Part shown: in pieces, positions 1-9,218 of the stretch
How the letters are laid out: every line of letters begins with the position of its first letter
Numbering within the stretch: the stretch's first letter is position 1
DNA from: Guillardia theta CCMP2712
Lineage: Eukaryota > Cryptophyceae > Pyrenomonadales > Geminigeraceae
Length of the DNA: 21,031 bases
Assembly (NCBI RefSeq): GCF_000315625.1
Contig: NW_005434398.1
Span: forward strand, 2,350 to 23,380
Direction of reading: 5' to 3'
Notes under the pieces: generated by a model
What the model was told of the DNA's origin: nothing
Seen by the model: only the letters and a program-made list of their open reading frames with translations
Databases searched by the model: none
Program-made: the position numbers and the translations under genes

Positions 1-187
1 TGGTAGGTTTCATCTCTCTTACTCTTCCCTCCCTCCCTCCTTCCTTGGCATTCATGATGGTTTCTTGCGAGCCTTCCCTCCCACTCCTCACAGACTATGC
101 TTGCGACTTCTTTCCATCCACCTATCCCAACCTCTCTTGTCCGCGTCTCTTTTGGCATCTTTATTTTATACCAAGCTTCAGTTCCGC
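1..187. other. Non-coding 3' flank of recombinase gene
   Basis: This stretch lies downstream of the stop codon of the minus-strand recombinase gene. It is rich in pyrimidines on the plus strand, with runs of CCCT and CCTT near positions 24-47. Short open frames cross it but show no protein-like composition. No gene is called. Confidence 0.5.
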
Positions 188-3100
188 TCAGTTCCCTGGC
201 AAGTTTCTCTTTAACATCGCCGCATAGCTCCCGGCTGTGCTGTCAGTCACAGCAGGTTCATCAGCCTGTGTCTCCTCACCGCGACCACCTGTCACATCAT
301 CATCATCTGCTGATGGGTCTGCAACAATCTGTTCAGCTGTTGGTGCAGCGCCTTCACTCCGATTGCTTCTCCATATAATTCCCAGATTCTTGTAGTAAAG
401 AATGTACGAATATGAACAAAACCGTTTCCGCGTGCCAAGGTCCACCCATGCGTCTTTCCCATAAACTGTCTCAACCACTTCACGAAATCCTGTTCTGTAA
501 CATTGCATCAAGTTCTGTGGCATAATCTCTTCTCCTTGTGCAAGCACCCCCCGTTCCCGGCAAATCCTCTCCACTTCATTCATGACCACCCTCGCTTTGT
601 TGATGTTCCTCCTTGTGTTGTAGTCTGTTATGTCGTCCCGGTACCGTGCAAGTCCAAGGTACTTGAATGGCCGGATCCTCCGCACTTGACCTGTGTCATC
701 AATTATGTCCTGTCCAATATTCCACCACATGAACATGCTCCTCGTCGGCACCCGCAAAGGGAAGGTAAAGTTGCTTGGAACCATGTGCTTAGCACGTCCA
801 TCCATTTCCCCTTCCCACTCGAAATCGTCTCCCCCTACCTCCAATTCACTGCTCGCACGTAGCACTCCCTGCCCACTGCGAGCGGATTGGTTCGAGTTCA
901 CTTCTTCCTCAGATCCTTGTCCATCTGCTGGAGAATCCAGTTCTTCCTCCATCATCTCCCTCGAATCATTGCGGCCGGCCACTCGGTCATCTTGTATCGC
1001 GGGGATGTTTAATCTGCCCAGAATCTGCATCACCTCTGCCCGTATCAACTCTTTGATACTCTCCGTTTGCTTCTGATTCTGCGCCTCAACCACGTTCTTG
1101 ACCATACCTTCGAATTCCGCCATCTTCTTGACGATACCTTGGAATCCCGCCATCAATTGGCCGAATACACCACCACTGCCCATGCCTGCATCTGTCTCAA
1201 TTCCCTGCATCATTGGTCTGTTAGTTGCACTGCACTGTCCACTGGAAGTTGTAGCATTGCTGCTGTTTGACAAGAATAATTCCTGTGCCTGCCCTGCCAC
1301 CGTCTCGCCTCCTTCTGTGCTTCGAACGACTGTGAATGGAAGTGCTGAACCGGTGAAATGCGCCCTAATCTCCTGCCTGATTTCTCCCAGTTCTCTCAAG
1401 ATGTCAGTCTTGGACGGGGTTCCACTGGCGGTCATCCCACATTCTGTACATCTGTGCACGGGTACGACAACCTCTTTTCGAAGCAACATGAGTCTTCTCA
1501 TCGTGTCCGCACCAAATATACCAAACATAGGCATGCCCCATATGAAATGATCATTGTCAGGATACCATCCTTGTAAGGTAGGGAGATGATACAGAATGCT
1601 CGCAAGGAAGAATTCGGTACATTTCTTAAAACCGTTCGGGAATTGCTCGTATCCATCGACAAAACGCTCCCACCCTATCTCTTTCACCTGTCTCAACCCT
1701 TCCTGTGTGAAATGCGGAGGCAAAACCCCAAAATTGGCCGTGGTGCTATCGTTCCCTGCCAGTATTCTTCCCGCGAACTGATCTCCTCCCGTCCCACCAA
1801 GAATGTATCGATCCTGTGTATCTCCTAAACATAATAGTATCATGAAGTGAAGTCCAAATCCCTACATGCCATACCTATCTTCCAGTTGGCTCTTATGTAC
1901 ACTGTGGGTGCTCCTGAACGTGTTAAAATCAGCAGTCATTCCAGATTGATAAAACATCAAACCTGGGCCATCCAGCATCCCTAGAAGGTGGGAAATACCA
2001 CCCTTTCTTAACGAGTGCGTGCCAGGAATTCCAAAGTTGTCAGGTTGTTCCTCGCGTAGAACCCTTTGCAAAAGCTGTTGAAATCGATGTCGTTGGTCCC
2101 TCCCAATAAACAATTTGCTGCCTTGCTCTGACAAGCAAATCCCCCTGCATGCAAAGGTGTAAAGCCCAAGAATGAGGATCGGGCAAATTTCAGGGCTGTG
2201 CGGAGCCGCAAAAACATGTTTCACACGAGTGCTCTTCAAATCCGTGCCTATGCCTGCTTGGTCCGTTTTAGTTCGAAGCAACACTACTTTCATGGCGTCT
2301 TCTTCCCACGACAGGTGTTCCAAATGAAGGATGTCCAGTGATTCACTCCGACATACCAGGTTCCACATGAGGTTGGTGCATAGCCAACCGAAAAGCCATG
2401 AGTCCCCGGGTTCTGTGCTTCCCCTGCGAGGTTTGATATGTCTCACAAAGTTGCACAACATTCGATACTGCTGCATGTTGATAGCAGTTCGACCTTCTTC
2501 CATGGACATTATCCCTTTGCTCTTCTTTTGTGCGACCACCTTCTTGTATGAATGCATACTGTCCTCCAATTCAAGGTCCAATGAAACATCTTTTGGTATC
2601 CCCGTCGCTGTGAAGGGTACTTTCCTTCGCTTGTACAGATATTTCAAAGGATGGTGGACACCGCAACGGTTGCTTTCTCTGATGCTTTTGTAGAAGCAGA
2701 TCCTTCGCCATTCTCCGGGACCTCCGGGACCTCCGGGACCTCCGGGACCTCCGGGACCTCCGCAACCTCATCTTCCTCTTGTCCATCATCCTCTCCGATG
2801 TCTTGGTTGATGTGCATAGACGATGAAGCTTCTTCCAATGCTATTGATGCGTTACTATCATTGTTGCCAGTTTGACCTCGTGGTCTCTTCCTTGCTCGGG
2901 CCAACTGGTCGTTTCCAGACAAATATCCGAAAAAAGCGAGAAGCGGTTCATATGGAAGTGGTACCTTCAAATTATCCAAAGACTCAGTCAAAGCGCAATG
3001 ATAAGCTGGAAAGGATTTGAAGAAAAGTATCATTGCAAATATGCGATATGCGTAGGTTTTCTGCGTGCTGATGCTGACCCTGTGCGATTCTAAGTTCCTG

Positions 3101-3405
3101 AATGCTTGCACGTTGCTGTCACTGTTCGTTGCCATCGGTGCGTCGGGATCATTGAAAACGGACAGTATGTCAAACTCATCTCCTTCCCGCGTCCGTTTAC
3201 GTGGCCTGCCACCCACCCCAAGTCTCTTGCCGCCTCTCTGACATGTTCCGCAATAGTCCCCTTGATCGCTATTAGCACGTTGAAAGGCACATAGAATATG
3301 GAATTTTTTTTGGCAACTTCGACATACCTTCAACTGTGCATCATCTCTTTCCCGCAACTGACAATCAGGTCCAAATAAGCATGTGCTGCCATTTTCAGTC
3401 GCCAT
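188..3405 (-). CDS. Crypton-like tyrosine recombinase gene, interrupted
   Basis: Three consecutive open segments read as one protein of roughly 1,040 residues: 3405-2644, 2647-1862 and 1843-188. The start is the ATG at 3405. The first segment has a Cys/His zinc module at about residues 9-56 (C-x2-C, C-x4-H-x2-C and C-x2-C patterns, PHD/ribbon-like), a basic stretch, then a SAM-like core-binding domain with an STQKTY motif. The second carries tyrosine-recombinase landmarks: the first Arg in VCRSESLDILHL, the hairpin Lys in RTKTDQ, and the HSLRKG box (His-x-x-Arg). The third starts with the tyrosine-containing QDRY motif, then a long linker and a Trp-rich C-terminal domain with FPLRVPTR and MFMWW, weakly like the GCR1_C DNA-binding domain of fungal Cryptons. 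Such enzymes cut and rejoin DNA through a covalent phosphotyrosine. Segments 1 and 2 join by a one-base frame change; segments 2 and 3 share a frame and are separated by a stop, probably within an intron. Whether the gene is active is unclear. Confidence 0.75.
1825..1902 (-). other. Probable 78-bp intron in recombinase gene
   Basis: The two open segments on either side share one frame and are separated by an in-frame TAG near 1862. A GT donor (GTGTACATAAG, at 1902 and below) and an acceptor ending TATGTTTAG (at 1825) give matching phase 1 ends and a length divisible by three. Removal skips the stop and places the QDRY tyrosine motif after the HSLRKG box. A stronger-looking donor, AG followed by GTATGG, at about 1875 gives the wrong phase with this acceptor. 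The exact borders are inferred. Confidence 0.45.
2713..2770. repeat. 9-bp minisatellite coding PEV repeats
   Basis: The plus strand shows five tandem copies of CCGGGACCT followed by a degenerate copy. The recombinase gene reads them on the minus strand as repeating Pro-Glu-Val in an acidic linker between the core-binding and catalytic domains. Copy number probably varies between alleles because the unit length keeps the frame. Confidence 0.9.
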
Positions 3406-3609
3406 GTCACCCTATGTTGATGCTGCGTGTTTTCAGTTCCGATGATATATCGCGATGTTTTGCCCCAATCCTGCAATGTGACCAGGCCCAATCCTGAAGA
3501 CTGGTGTAAGATGGAAGGGATTGCTTGGCAAACAGCGAGAAATGAGTGCATACCGGATGATGAAGGATGAAATAAGCTGGAAGGCGACGATGGAATGCTT
3601 GTGGTGCTC

Positions 3610-3635
3610 TTGGTTGTACCACTTGGTTGTACCAC
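3610..3635. repeat. 13-bp direct repeat, two copies
   Basis: TTGGTTGTACCAC occurs twice back to back, about 210 bp upstream of the recombinase start codon on the minus strand. It could be a protein-binding site or a chance duplication. The surrounding 3406-3750 region has open frames but no convincing coding signal, and is most likely the 5' region of the recombinase gene. Confidence 0.6.
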
Positions 3636-3751
3636 TGTGGTAGTTTGCATTGTAGCACCGGTACTTTCAAAATGTAAACGTTACCTTCACCCCTTCTGCA
3701 GTGGGTTTTAGATGGGGTATCAATTGACCCACCCCATGGGATTACAGGCAT

Positions 3752-4700
3752 GTATCACCCCCCACCCCCCTTCCTTCCTACTTGTGCGATCCTCTATCAC
3801 TGTGTTTTTCTTTCCCTTGTGTACCGGTCGTACTGAAAATTAGTACGTCATATCGCAGTTTTCAAGGGCGTCAGTATGTAAAAGGACAATTGAAGGACCG
3901 GTCCCTATTAATCATTTTATCCCCCGATGCCAGCGCTCTAAAACATAAATAGACAACAAATTGGGATTTTAGGGCACTTTTTTCAAATTTTACCAAAAAA
4001 GAGAATCCTAAGCTTTTTTTGGAGGCGCCCTACATCTTGGGATACAAGAAATTCAAATTAAATTCGCGTTGTAAGCTCGCGGTACATCAAATTGGCCTCT
4101 GGTACAAATTATTCATCGTACATTAAATTGCCTCTGGTACAACAATTTCATGGTACATTAATTCGAAAAGCTCTCGTTTCAATAGTCGGTGGAAATTGTG
4201 GGTGTATTCCACCAACTTTTGAATTTGCAATTCTGGGTCCGAGGTCCCATATTTGATTTACTCAATTTTTTGATGTACCAGCATTCCACCTGTAATTGGC
4301 GTACCGAACACGCCTACTACCCCATAATAAACTAGACTTGAAAAATTTCAGACCCCCCCGGGGAGGGTTATTTTGGTACCATATCCCCCCTAGATGGAGC
4401 AAGGTTGGAACGTATTTATACGTTTTGGGCATATTCCGGGCCTCTCCGGCGATCGCGGGTATCACCGGGACAAACAGCTAGCAAATATGTAAATTTCAAT
4501 GGAGAACTCGAGTTGTGCAGAGTCGGCTGGAAACGGCTCGTACATCCCCGTTGCGTTACACTACTACTGACCATGTTAGTCTTAGGAATGCCTCGTGTAC
4601 ATTCTCGGAAGCTCTCAAGGCATCCACCATTATGACATTTGGAGCGAGCTAAACATTGCTTTTGTTTATTCCCTGTGGAAGTGTTTGCTTCTTTTACGCT
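3752..4700. other. AT-rich intergenic region
   Basis: About 950 bp with no convincing gene. It has A/T runs around 3970-4025, short GTACATTAAATTG-type repeats at 4081-4160, and a C-run followed by GGGGAGGG near 4352-4367. It separates the recombinase element from the glycosyltransferase gene and probably includes that gene's promoter. No TATA box or splice signal could be assigned with confidence. Confidence 0.5.
4081..4160. repeat. Imperfect short repeats (GTACATTAAATTG...CTCTGGTACAA)
   Basis: Two close copies, at 4081-4107 and 4117-4142, share a GTACAT-CAAATTG core followed by CCTCTGGTACAA. A third partial copy, GGTACATTAA, follows at about 4151-4160. They look like a decayed minisatellite in intergenic DNA. 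Confidence 0.7.
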
Positions 4701-5807
4701 ATGAGGAATGTGAATGTGTTTCTTTGTTTTGTTCTGTTGTGTTACTGGTCGATTGGTACGAAATTTTTATACTTTGCACCGTATTCGCTGACTACAAACT
4801 TGGTACAACTTTCTAAATTTGAAAATGCCAGCATCGTGAAACAATTACCATTGTTCCAGGATGTCGGTCTTTCATGCAATGTCGACTTGAATGATCGGAG
4901 CCTTTCTCAGCCCTTCATTTTTGTTATGTTCGGAACCCGAGCATTCTTACCCTTGATATTAAATTGGCTGTGCAATACATTGTTGTTTTCCGGTATACAC
5001 AATAGGACTGTAATCATCGTAGATGACTATTTTAGCTCGAATGCATTGTCGTCTTACAACGTTGGGTTGTGTATGACTTCCAAGCTTCATTTAAATCACA
5101 CTGGTTTTCACTACAACACTTTCGGTTACTGGCAGTTGGTCCAGCAAAGAGTTCGCATAATTGAATACCTCACAGCACTGAAAATTCCGATCCTCCTTTT
5201 TGAGCCAGATGCTTTGTGGGTTCGAAATCCTTTAGAAGATGATGAGCTCATGAATGCTGAAGAAGATCTTGTGGGTTTTAATGATGATGGCAATTTTGGT
5301 TTTGGGTGGCTGAGGTTGACTACTTCCGAATCTGTTCATGCATTGATGCAAGCAGTACGTATTCAATTTGACAAACAATTACAAAATGTTGTGAACTTAG
5401 ATTACAATCATCCTCTTTCTATGGCAGGAGAGCAACATGTCATGGTTAACCTTCTGAAAAATCGAAAGAAAGAGGCTGGATTTTCCAACATAACCACAAG
5501 AATGTTGACGGAATGCAAATATCTGAGTGGCAAGTGGTATGACGGAGGCAGGGGGGGCAATGGAGAGTCAGTGAGGAAGAAGTGTAATGGTTTTCCTGTG
5601 GTGATCAACAATAATTGGATCGTGGGCAATGAGGCTAAAATAGCACGTGCAAAACGTTGGGGCCATTGGTTCCTCCCAGATGATCTGAACGGTACGTGTG
5701 GTTCAACAAGGTTTTTGGAGGGTGCCATGTATCGAATGCGCCACTCGATTAAGACTGCAAAACCTTTCAATGGGCCACCTCGGCAGGATGAGTGTCCGCT
5801 CTGCTGA
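4701..5807 (+). CDS. Nucleotide-diphospho-sugar glycosyltransferase (PF03407-like), type II membrane protein
   Basis: A 368-residue protein from the ATG at 4701, with one uninterrupted frame. Residues 1-25 form a hydrophobic signal anchor with few charged residues, as in Golgi glycosyltransferases. The main domain resembles the nucleotide-diphospho-sugar transferase family PF03407: a strand motif TVIIVDD, the acidic motif FEPDALWVRNPL in the place where the family usually has an Asp-x-Asp metal and nucleotide site, and a C-terminal NNNWIVG followed by K/R residues and WGHW, which is typical of the family. There are several N-x-S/T sites and paired cysteines near the C-terminus. It probably transfers a sugar to a protein or glycan in the Golgi lumen; donor and acceptor cannot be read from sequence. 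The frame stays open upstream to 4656, but only non-ATG codons lie there. Confidence 0.8.
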   Translation: MRNVNVFLCFVLLCYWSIGTKFLYFAPYSLTTNLVQLSKFENASIVKQLPLFQDVGLSCNVDLNDRSLSQPFIFVMFGTRAFLPLILNWLCNTLLFSGIHNRTVIIVDDYFSSNALSSYNVGLCMTSKLHLNHTGFHYNTFGYWQLVQQRVRIIEYLTALKIPILLFEPDALWVRNPLEDDELMNAEEDLVGFNDDGNFGFGWLRLTTSESVHALMQAVRIQFDKQLQNVVNLDYNHPLSMAGEQHVMVNLLKNRKKEAGFSNITTRMLTECKYLSGKWYDGGRGGNGESVRKKCNGFPVVINNNWIVGNEAKIARAKRWGHWFLPDDLNGTCGSTRFLEGAMYRMRHSIKTAKPFNGPPRQDECPLC

Positions 5808-5885
5808 GTAACAATTCAGAAACTGGATTCTGCAAAACAATTAAACATCTACGAAGCTGCACGTCTATTTTTGAGTGATCCAGCA

Positions 5886-6101
5886 TCACTTGCCTCGTTT
5901 GAGCTCTCGCATCTTACAAATCAGCTTCTGCGTCTCTTCTAACGAAGAATCAGGGAAATCACCCGCTGGCCCACGTGCAACCATACTTTCAAGATACGTG
6001 AGGAGACATGCACAAAAAACTATGTCAAGAGTCATCAAGATATTTGTTCTGGTCGTCACGTTCTTGAATTTTTCTTTCAGACTGATGACACAAGGAGACA
6101 T
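5886..6101 (-). CDS. Small hypothetical ORF (uncertain)
   Basis: A 71-codon frame between the glycosyltransferase and the methyltransferase genes. It has a hydrophobic central stretch (LMTLDIVFCACLLTYL) and a charged helical C-terminus ending in RELKRGK. No family is recognised. An overlapping plus-strand frame at 5875-6183 is also open, so at most one is real. It could be the last exon of an unrecognised minus-strand gene or chance. The rest of 5808-6304 shows nothing clear. Confidence 0.2.
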   Translation of the reverse strand: MSPCVISLKEKFKNVTTRTNILMTLDIVFCACLLTYLESMVARGPAGDFPDSSLEETQKLICKMRELKRGK

Positions 6102-6304
6102 CAGATCAGTCCAAATGAAGACTAAGAAAGCTCTCCATGTCCTGAGATGGAAACTTGGAGGAGATTTTAAAGTTTGTGATTAGCGGAGCTGCCGTCTTCA
6201 TGAATCAGACGGATGGATGCCCCATATAGAACCTGAAGCACATTGCGCAATTGCTTTTTATTGTTTTGCTTGCTATCAGGGTCACCTACATTGAGAAGCA
6301 AATC

Positions 6305-7433
6305 TCAGCAAACGAGCGAGTAATAGGAAAATTTAGCGAATTGGTCGAATATATTTAGGATTGAAAAACCAATTGCTTCTAACAAAATTGCCGTAGTAAG
6401 TATATTTTTGCGATTGAAGGAATGCAATGACTTCCCTTTCCTTCTGTCGATCCAGCCCTTCTGCCTGCGGCCAGACTGAATGAGTCGCGAAAAATATAAC
6501 GAAACAAGCAAACCTCTACGAGTATGACCGAAAATGTGTGAGATTCGAAATCAATGGTTTTCAAAACCTGCATTCAATCGTAAGGATCACCTATCTATGT
6601 ACGAAAATATTTACCTCCAACTCACCGCCTTCAACATCTAAAGATAGCATATCAACATGGACAATAGCAAACATGTTGAGCACATATTCTAGTGGTACAC
6701 ACAGAATCTTAGTGAGCTGATAAGTGCGATGCCATCTGTAACAAATTTTCATAACTGACAATGAAAAATGAAGTTCGACTCACCCTCGGAGAAACTGAGG
6801 GGACATAAATTGCAAAATCCCTTTGACTGCAGGATGTCCGCTTGTGACATAATCAACTACCGAAAGATTTGAACAAACAGCAGCATGAACTAAGATTTGA
6901 CTCGGTCGATGGCTCACGAGCTTTGCAAAATTAGAAGGATCGGCTTCGATGAGCAAGCCATGCCATCCAAAACTCTTTTCAAAAGCATGAGTATTGGAAA
7001 ATGTCAAACCATCCAAAGCTCCGAGTTCTACAAACGTTCCATTCCCTGCAAGACGTTTATGTTTGATTGAAGCGGAAAAAAAATTGCGATAAGCAAATTC
7101 ATCCTCCCCACTCTGACTTCGCATGTGTAGTAGACTTCCATTTCCTGTTCGACTCCTTGGACGAGACAACATTTGCAATAATGGAGCATGTAATGTTCCA
7201 CCTTGAAATTCTCCGAACAAACTTATATCAACCTTGTTGATGTTTGACCATTGTGATGACTTTGCGGGAGTCCCGACCAAATCACAACTACATTTCCTCA
7301 AACGAGTCGATGAACAAAGAGTCTCGAAAACGAATCCGAACATGATGCTCGCGAGAAAAGCTGTTACAAGAGTAATGAGCAAACATCTTTTGAGATCGGG
7401 AGTCCGCACTTGATGTGGACATGCTAATTCCAT
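6305..7433 (-). CDS. FkbM-family methyltransferase, four exons
   Basis: Exons on the minus strand are 7433-6784, 6735-6615, 6567-6514 and 6460-6305 (981 nt, 326 residues). Introns are 48, 47 and 53 bp, all GT-AG, and phases agree throughout. Exon 1 has a membrane anchor at about residues 17-37, then SQSGEDEFAYRNFF, the S-adenosylmethionine-binding motif GTFVELGALDG and the LLIEADP motif. Exon 2 reads VPLEYVL and then MLSLDVEGGELE, exon 3 reads VLKTIDFES and VILVE, and exon 4 supplies the GF-containing C-terminus. These are the FkbM motifs in correct order, which strongly supports the spliced model. FkbM enzymes O-methylate sugars or related substrates; the anchor suggests action in the ER/Golgi lumen, perhaps on glycans like the neighbouring glycosyltransferase. 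The intron 3 acceptor is the least certain, since CAG at 6476-6478 also keeps frame. An upstream exon is possible. Confidence 0.85.
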
Positions 7434-7493
7434 AACCGGTGAAATCCTCGCACAACTGCCGGCGTGAACATAAAAAACCCAAGAAATTGTTTA

Positions 7494-7692
7494 CCGGTCA
7501 CGGCCGCCCGGAGACATCAGCCGCCCGGAGACATCAGGCCCCCGGCCAATCTCCGGACACTTAGCCTCCTGGCGGGCCTCCAGGGGGTCTGAGGCGGGGC
7601 TGAAGGCTGCAGTCGGTCTACTGACGGGCCCGGCCGGCAGGATCCGTCGAGAAACAGGGGGGTCAAGGGAGGTTTTCTTCCCCCTGGGAGAT
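7494..7692 (-). repeat. Left inverted copy of the GC-rich repeat
   Basis: Read on the minus strand, this segment matches the first half of the right-hand 332-bp repeat unit almost base for base, from TCTCCCAGGGGG through GTGACCGG. It differs in having a 17-bp piece (GCCGCCCGGAGACATCA on the plus strand) in two tandem copies at 7503-7519 and 7520-7536. The palindrome-rich second half of the unit is absent. The host-side border is near GTGACCGG at about 7494. Confidence 0.9.
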
Positions 7693-7843
7693 TCCTCTTC
7701 CGTCCTCGTTTCTTCGGAGCCACCGGTTGATGCATAACCCCAGGCATCGATTCCATGGAGTCATGGGATTGCTGCGAGAGGCGGAGGAATTCTGCCATAG
7801 AGACGCGGCTGTCCCGCGAATCATCCCTATGAATCTCCTCCAT
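7690..7843 (-). pseudogene. 5' fragment of a small basic-motif gene, cut by the repeat
   Basis: From the ATG at 7843 the minus strand encodes about 50 residues starting MEEIHRDDSRDS and ending in a basic AT-hook-like or nuclear-localisation-like run (KKRGRKRN). At that point the GC-rich repeat begins, and the frame simply runs on into repeat sequence until 7517. The original C-terminus is therefore missing or replaced. The composition (polar N-terminus, then a Lys/Arg cluster) suggests a nuclear or DNA-associated protein, but no family is recognised. An overlapping minus frame from 7941 is also open but looks less protein-like. Confidence 0.4.
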
Positions 7844-7946
7844 GGCACCGATGGCTTGGGATATTCAAGGGTCGCAAGACCAAGCGCGTCGTAGTATTCA
7901 AAAAAGATCCCTGAAACCCTGCATGTGGGCGGGAATTGCAACCCGA

Positions 7947-8135
7947 GTAGCTGTAAAGTTTTTAGGATGGGTCAGGCCAACCCTGCCCGACGGGCCAGAC
8001 GCTGCAGAATAGCTGTAAAATTTTTCGATCGTGTAGTAATGAGCATCGGGCCAACCCTCAGGCCAAGCCAACCCTCCCCGGGAAGCTGTAAAATTTTTCA
8101 TTGAGTAGTAAAAAGCGACGGGCCAACCCCCAGCC
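7947..8135. repeat. Three imperfect repeats with AGCTGTAAA-TTTTT core
   Basis: AGCTGTAAA(G/A)TTTTT occurs at about 7949, 8011 and 8084, spaced 62 and 73 bp apart. The last two copies are followed by GTAGTAA and CGGGCCAACCC. The segment sits between two divergent genes, the minus-strand fragment starting at 7843 and the plus-strand gene at 8220, so it may be a regulatory or origin-like region. No larger coding frame is convincing here. Confidence 0.65.
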
Positions 8136-8219
8136 ACAAAAAACACACGCCAACGAATAAGGTTATGCGCCCCGAGCCCGGCGATCCTATTTGACCAGGC
8201 CTCCCGTGCGACTCACAAG

Positions 8220-8519
8220 ATGTACTTTACACATTCCAACGGAGAGAGGGTCACCATCGGGAGTGACAGCCGGTTGACGGACCTGGAGGTGTTCATGAGG
8301 GCCAAGCCGTACCTCAACCGTAAGCTAAACATCCACTACGGCAGCGGTCAGAGGGTAAGGGTGTACGACGAGCCCGAGCTCTCCGTGGTCAGCCGCATGG
8401 TTGCGGCCTACTACAATTTCGAGCTAGAGCAAGATTCCGATCTCTTCGAAGACCCTATCTTCAAGTCTAGCCTGTGGAACACATGCCTCTTTGCCCAAAG
8501 CGAGGACGGTCGGGGATAA
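8220..8519 (+). CDS. Hypothetical virus-like protein, possibly frame-broken at 3' end
   Basis: A 99-residue protein from the ATG at 8220 with GC-rich codons like the rest of the island. It starts MYFTHSNGERVTIG and contains a central Tyr- and Arg-rich part (NRKLNIHYGSGQRVRVYDEP). No family is recognised. The TAA at 8517-8519 follows a run of four Gs. A one-base change there would carry the protein into the next frame, which reads IIPVDEARQDVHHATDN and an acidic SSEGEDE stretch before its stop at about 8659. The true protein may therefore be up to about 145 residues and currently truncated. GTAAGT at about 8613 could also act as a splice donor. Confidence 0.6.
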   Translation: MYFTHSNGERVTIGSDSRLTDLEVFMRAKPYLNRKLNIHYGSGQRVRVYDEPELSVVSRMVAAYYNFELEQDSDLFEDPIFKSSLWNTCLFAQSEDGRG

Positions 8520-8633
8520 TCCCCGTCGATGAGGCCAGGCAGGATGTCCATCATGCAACGGACAATGCGAGCAGTGAAGGTGAGGATGAGATCGGCCAAT
8601 GCGAGGAAAAATACCGTAAGTGGCGACACCTAT

Positions 8634-8819
8634 TTATGAAATGCGGCATTGCGTTCTGATGAAGAGGGAGCAGCAGTAATCCTTGAAGTTCTCATATGTG
8701 CTAAGGCATGAGGTAGACTCACAAATCTCCTCCTCCACCGCCACATCCTTCGTCGCACACACGATGCCGCGCAGCTCTGATACAAAATCCGACGCACTCA
8801 TCTGAGGCCGGCCCGGCAT
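8634..8819 (-). CDS. Small hypothetical ORF (uncertain)
   Basis: A minus-strand frame of 61 codons, or 55 from the second ATG (MSASDFVSELRG). It contains an acidic DVAVEEEICES stretch and several cysteines toward its end. A GTGAGT at about 8725-8730 on the minus strand might be a splice donor, which would change the C-terminus. It overlaps the possible extension of the 8220 gene by only a few bases. No family is recognised and coding status is unsure. Confidence 0.3.
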   Translation of the reverse strand: MPGRPQMSASDFVSELRGIVCATKDVAVEEEICESTSCLSTYENFKDYCCSLFIRTQCRIS

Positions 8820-8856
8820 TGCTTGCCCCTACGCTTGCCGTTGAGCCCCGCGACCG

Positions 8857-8907
8857 TTTTTTTTTAAAAAAAAAAGAATTCAAATCCCCCTCCGGACCCT
8901 TTTTTAA
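8857..8907. promoter_or_regulatory. A/T palindromes in intergenic region
   Basis: A run of nine Ts followed directly by ten As (about 8859-8877), then a second shorter T6-A5 block at about 8900-8910, stands out against GC-rich surroundings. It lies between the starts of a possible minus gene (8819) and a plus gene (8952), so a bidirectional promoter or easily melted site is plausible. This is inferred from position and composition only. Confidence 0.35.
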
Positions 8908-8951
8908 AAACAGGGCCGCCACTGGCCATTCCCACGCACCACCTACCACGC

Positions 8952-9218
8952 ATGGCCACCACGCCGCAGCTCGCCCCCTGGCTCATCAAGTCGCTCAACG
9001 AGGACACCATATTCGTCAAGCTTGCAAGAAAGGCAGAATGCAGCGAGGATGAGGACGACTTCGACGGGATCCTGTCCCCGCTGCCGACCAAGGTTGATCT
9101 GCAGGTGCCAAATACCCCAGTGAAGAAAAGGAAGACCTTCACGCCGATCCACTCGCCGGTAGAATCCGACGCCGAATCCTCCTCCCTATCCGACTCGGAC
9201 TTCTCCTTGAATGAATAA
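8952..9218 (+). CDS. Small acidic hypothetical protein
   Basis: An 88-residue protein from the ATG at 8952. Residues about 28-37 are highly acidic (ECSEDEDDFDG), the middle has a Pro-rich segment with a basic KKRK cluster that could be a nuclear localisation signal, and the C-terminus is a Ser/Asp tail (SSSLSDSDFSLNE) of the type phosphorylated by casein kinase 2. No family is recognised. The stop codon lies inside an AATAAA polyadenylation signal at 9214-9219, a compact arrangement typical of DNA viruses. The next gene starts 20 bp later on the same strand. Confidence 0.6.
   Translation: MATTPQLAPWLIKSLNEDTIFVKLARKAECSEDEDDFDGILSPLPTKVDLQVPNTPVKKRKTFTPIHSPVESDAESSSLSDSDFSLNE

Noticed and set aside
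188-1576. Plus-strand frames of 60-150 codons across the recombinase gene
   Set aside because: They overlap the recombinase coding region on the opposite strand and are Ser/Pro/Cys-rich without domain character.
2640-2650. Programmed -1 ribosomal frameshift in the recombinase gene
   Set aside because: The overlap geometry allows it, but there is no canonical slippery heptamer and no obvious downstream stem or pseudoknot. A lost T in a short T run explains it as well.
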